Assembly (NCBI GenBank): GCA_026993275.1
Contig: JALWUB010000255.1
Coordinates: 1 to 5,814, forward strand
Direction of reading: 5' to 3'
Source of the DNA: Robiginitomaculum sp.
Lineage (GTDB): Bacteria; Pseudomonadota; Alphaproteobacteria; Caulobacterales; Maricaulaceae
Length of the DNA: 5,814 nucleotides
Part shown: positions 4,314 to 5,814 of the stretch, piece by piece
Position numbering within the stretch: position 1 is the first letter of the stretch
Layout of the letters: each line of letters opens with the position of its first letter
Program-made: the position numbers and the translations under genes
Notes under the pieces: model-generated
Database searches by the model: none
Told to the model about the DNA's origin: nothing
The model's input: the letters and a program-made list of their open reading frames with translations, nothing else

Positions 4314-5814
4314 CAAACCTGCCCCACCACCTTGAGCCGCGCCTTGGGATGAATTTCGTTTTGTGACATCACGGTGGTCTGGGGCCGGAAGCGCTCGATG
4401 ATGGAGCGCACATAGGGGCGGATGGCCGGGGAGGTCAGAAGCACTGGCACATCACCGGCCTGGGCCGCCGCATCAAAGGCCTGGCGCACCGCATTGATGA
4501 ATTCGTGCAGCTTCGATGGCGGCAGGGCCAGCTGGCGGTTGTCGCCGTCGCCGATCAGGCTTTCGGCAAAGACCTGCTCCCATTCCGGCGACAGGCCGAG
4601 AATCGGCAGGCTGCCATCCGGCGCCGCCGCAGCATGGCACAATTGCCGTGCCAGACGGGTGCGCACATGCTCGATGATGGCGCCAAGGTTCTGCGTGGTG
4701 GCACTGGCCTCGGCAATGCCCTCAAGGATGGCCGGCAGGTCGCGGATCGAGACGCGCTCTTTCAGCAGGCCTTGCAGGATTTGCTGGATGCCGGACCGGC
4801 TGATCTGTGACGGGCAGATGTCCTCGAGCAGTTTCTTTTCTTCCTTGCCCAGGCCATCGAGCAGTTTTTCGGTGGCCGCGAAGGACAGGAGATCGGGCAT
4901 GCTGTCCCGCAGGATCTCGGTCAGGTGGGTCGCCAGCACCGTTGCCGGATCAACCACGGTCAGCCCCTTGAACGTGGCTTCCTCGCGCAGGGATTCGGTG
5001 ATCCAGGTCGCGGGCAGGCCAAAGGTGGGCTCGCGGACGTGTTCGCCGGGCAGGTCGATCTGCGCACCGGCCGGATCCATCACCAGCAAATGCCCCAGTT
5101 TCAACTGGCCCCGGCCCGCCTCGATCTCCTTGACGCGGATCATGTAGTCATCGGCGCCCAATTGCATGTTGTCGAGAATGCGCACCGGCGGCATGACAAA
5201 GCCCATGTCTTGGGCCATCTGCCGCCGCAAGGCCTTGATCTGGTCGGTCAGGCGGCGGCCCTCCATATCGTTGATGAGACTGAGCAGGTTATAGCCAAGC
5301 TCGATTTTCAGCCCATCGATATGCAGGCTGTCGGTAATCGGCTCTTCGGCCTCTTCCACCGCGCCGTCTTCCTGTGCCTTGGCTTCATCGGCGCGCTCTG
5401 CCTCCTGGGTGCGGCGCCGGTAGAGCGCCCAGGCGCCGCCGCCGGCCAGAGCCGACATCAGGGCGAAGGGCACAAACGGCATGCCCGGCAGCAGCGCCGC
5501 AATCAGGGTGATGACAGCGATCATCACCAGCCCTTGCGGATAGACGGTGAATTGCTTGAACAGGGCCTTGTCGGCCGTGCCCTCGACCCCGGCCTTGGAG
5601 ACCAGCAGACCGGCGGCAATGGAGATGACCAGCGCCGGGATCTGGCTGACCAGGCCATCGCCAATGGTCAGCATGGTGTAATTGGATGCCGCCTGGGCGA
5701 ACGGCATGCCCTCCTGGCCCACGCCGATGATCATGCCGCCAATGATGTTGATGGCGGTAATCAGCAGCCCGGCCACGGCATCGCCGCGCACGAATTTGGA
5801 GGCCCCGTCCATGG
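4313..5814 (-). CDS. flhA: Flagellar biosynthesis protein FlhA (C-terminal part; gene continues past the right edge)
   Basis: FlhA is the large inner-membrane protein of the flagellar type III export gate; its cytoplasmic domain forms a nonameric ring that docks chaperone-substrate complexes. The last 499 residues are here, of about 700. They begin at MDGASKFVRGDAVAGLL, an internal family signature and not the true start, so roughly 200 N-terminal residues, including the first membrane helices, are outside. Membrane segments follow at about 12-32, 51-72 (IGDGLVSQIPALVISIAAGL) and 90-130. After an acidic linker (about 133-160) comes the cytoplasmic domain, including LHIDGLKIELGYNLLSLIND, DNMQLGADDYMIRVKEIE, ATWITESLREEA and VDPATVLATHLTEI. 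It ends with QTTVMSQNEIHPKARLK. No frameshift is seen. The stop overlaps the start of the next gene by one base. Confidence 0.97.
   Translation of the reverse strand, partial: MDGASKFVRGDAVAGLLITAINIIGGMIIGVGQEGMPFAQAASNYTMLTIGDGLVSQIPALVISIAAGLLVSKAGVEGTADKALFKQFTVYPQGLVMIAVITLIAALLPGMPFVPFALMSALAGGGAWALYRRRTQEAERADEAKAQEDGAVEEAEEPITDSLHIDGLKIELGYNLLSLINDMEGRRLTDQIKALRRQMAQDMGFVMPPVRILDNMQLGADDYMIRVKEIEAGRGQLKLGHLLVMDPAGAQIDLPGEHVREPTFGLPATWITESLREEATFKGLTVVDPATVLATHLTEILRDSMPDLLSFAATEKLLDGLGKEEKKLLEDICPSQISRSGIQQILQGLLKERVSIRDLPAILEGIAEASATTQNLGAIIEHVRTRLARQLCHAAAAPDGSLPILGLSPEWEQVFAESLIGDGDNRQLALPPSKLHEFINAVRQAFDAAAQAGDVPVLLTSPAIRPYVRSIIERFRPQTTVMSQNEIHPKARLKVVGQV

Noticed and set aside
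1..5814. A CRISPR array, defence island, toxin-antitoxin pair or biosynthetic cluster
   Set aside because: No regularly spaced direct repeats and no signature genes were found; the window is flagellar and housekeeping in character.

Overview
The window looks like chromosomal DNA of a flagellated alphaproteobacterium. The evidence is a FliX gene (a flagellar assembly regulator known essentially from Alphaproteobacteria) facing away from the P-ring gene flgI, as in Caulobacter. A full CtrA-type motif (TTAA-N7-TTAAC) lies upstream of fliX, and a -24/-12 (sigma-54) promoter with exact GG-N10-GC spacing lies upstream of flgI. The order cannot be fixed from this piece. The DNA is GC-rich, with typical high-GC codon use in all the confident genes.

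Layout. (1) Positions 1-622, minus strand: the first 207 codons of flgI, running off the left edge. (2) Positions 623-1133: a long divergent regulatory region. It holds the flgI sigma-54 promoter, a possible IHF site, an FlbD-enhancer-like motif, two nested inverted repeats around a doubtful small ORF, and the CtrA box of fliX. (3) Positions 1134-1559, plus strand: fliX. (4) Positions 1608-2432, minus strand: a PlsC-like lysophospholipid acyltransferase, convergent with fliX. (5) Positions 2521-2597: tRNA-Arg(CCT). (6) Positions 2666-2998 and 3010-3822, plus strand: a YjdM/PhnA-type zinc-ribbon protein and an exported staphylococcal-nuclease-like protein, 11 bp apart. (7) Positions 3889-3993: a compact palindromic intergenic repeat between convergent genes. 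(8) Positions 3990-5814, minus strand: the C-terminal two thirds of flhA, then a translationally coupled 107-residue membrane protein of unknown function.

How the parts relate. flgI and fliX form a hierarchy node. In the Caulobacter model CtrA turns on early genes such as fliX, and FliX with FlbD then licenses sigma-54 promoters such as that of flgI. The divergent region carries plausible sites for both steps. flhA encodes the export-gate protein of the flagellar type III apparatus. Genes between the two flagellar blocks are housekeeping or unrelated, so the flagellar genes look scattered rather than gathered in one large cluster.

No mobile-element genes, CRISPR array, toxin-antitoxin pair or defence system is visible. 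The least explained items are the nested inverted repeats between flgI and fliX, the small membrane protein coupled to flhA, the nuclease-fold protein with a substituted active site, and the repeat that supplies a stop codon.
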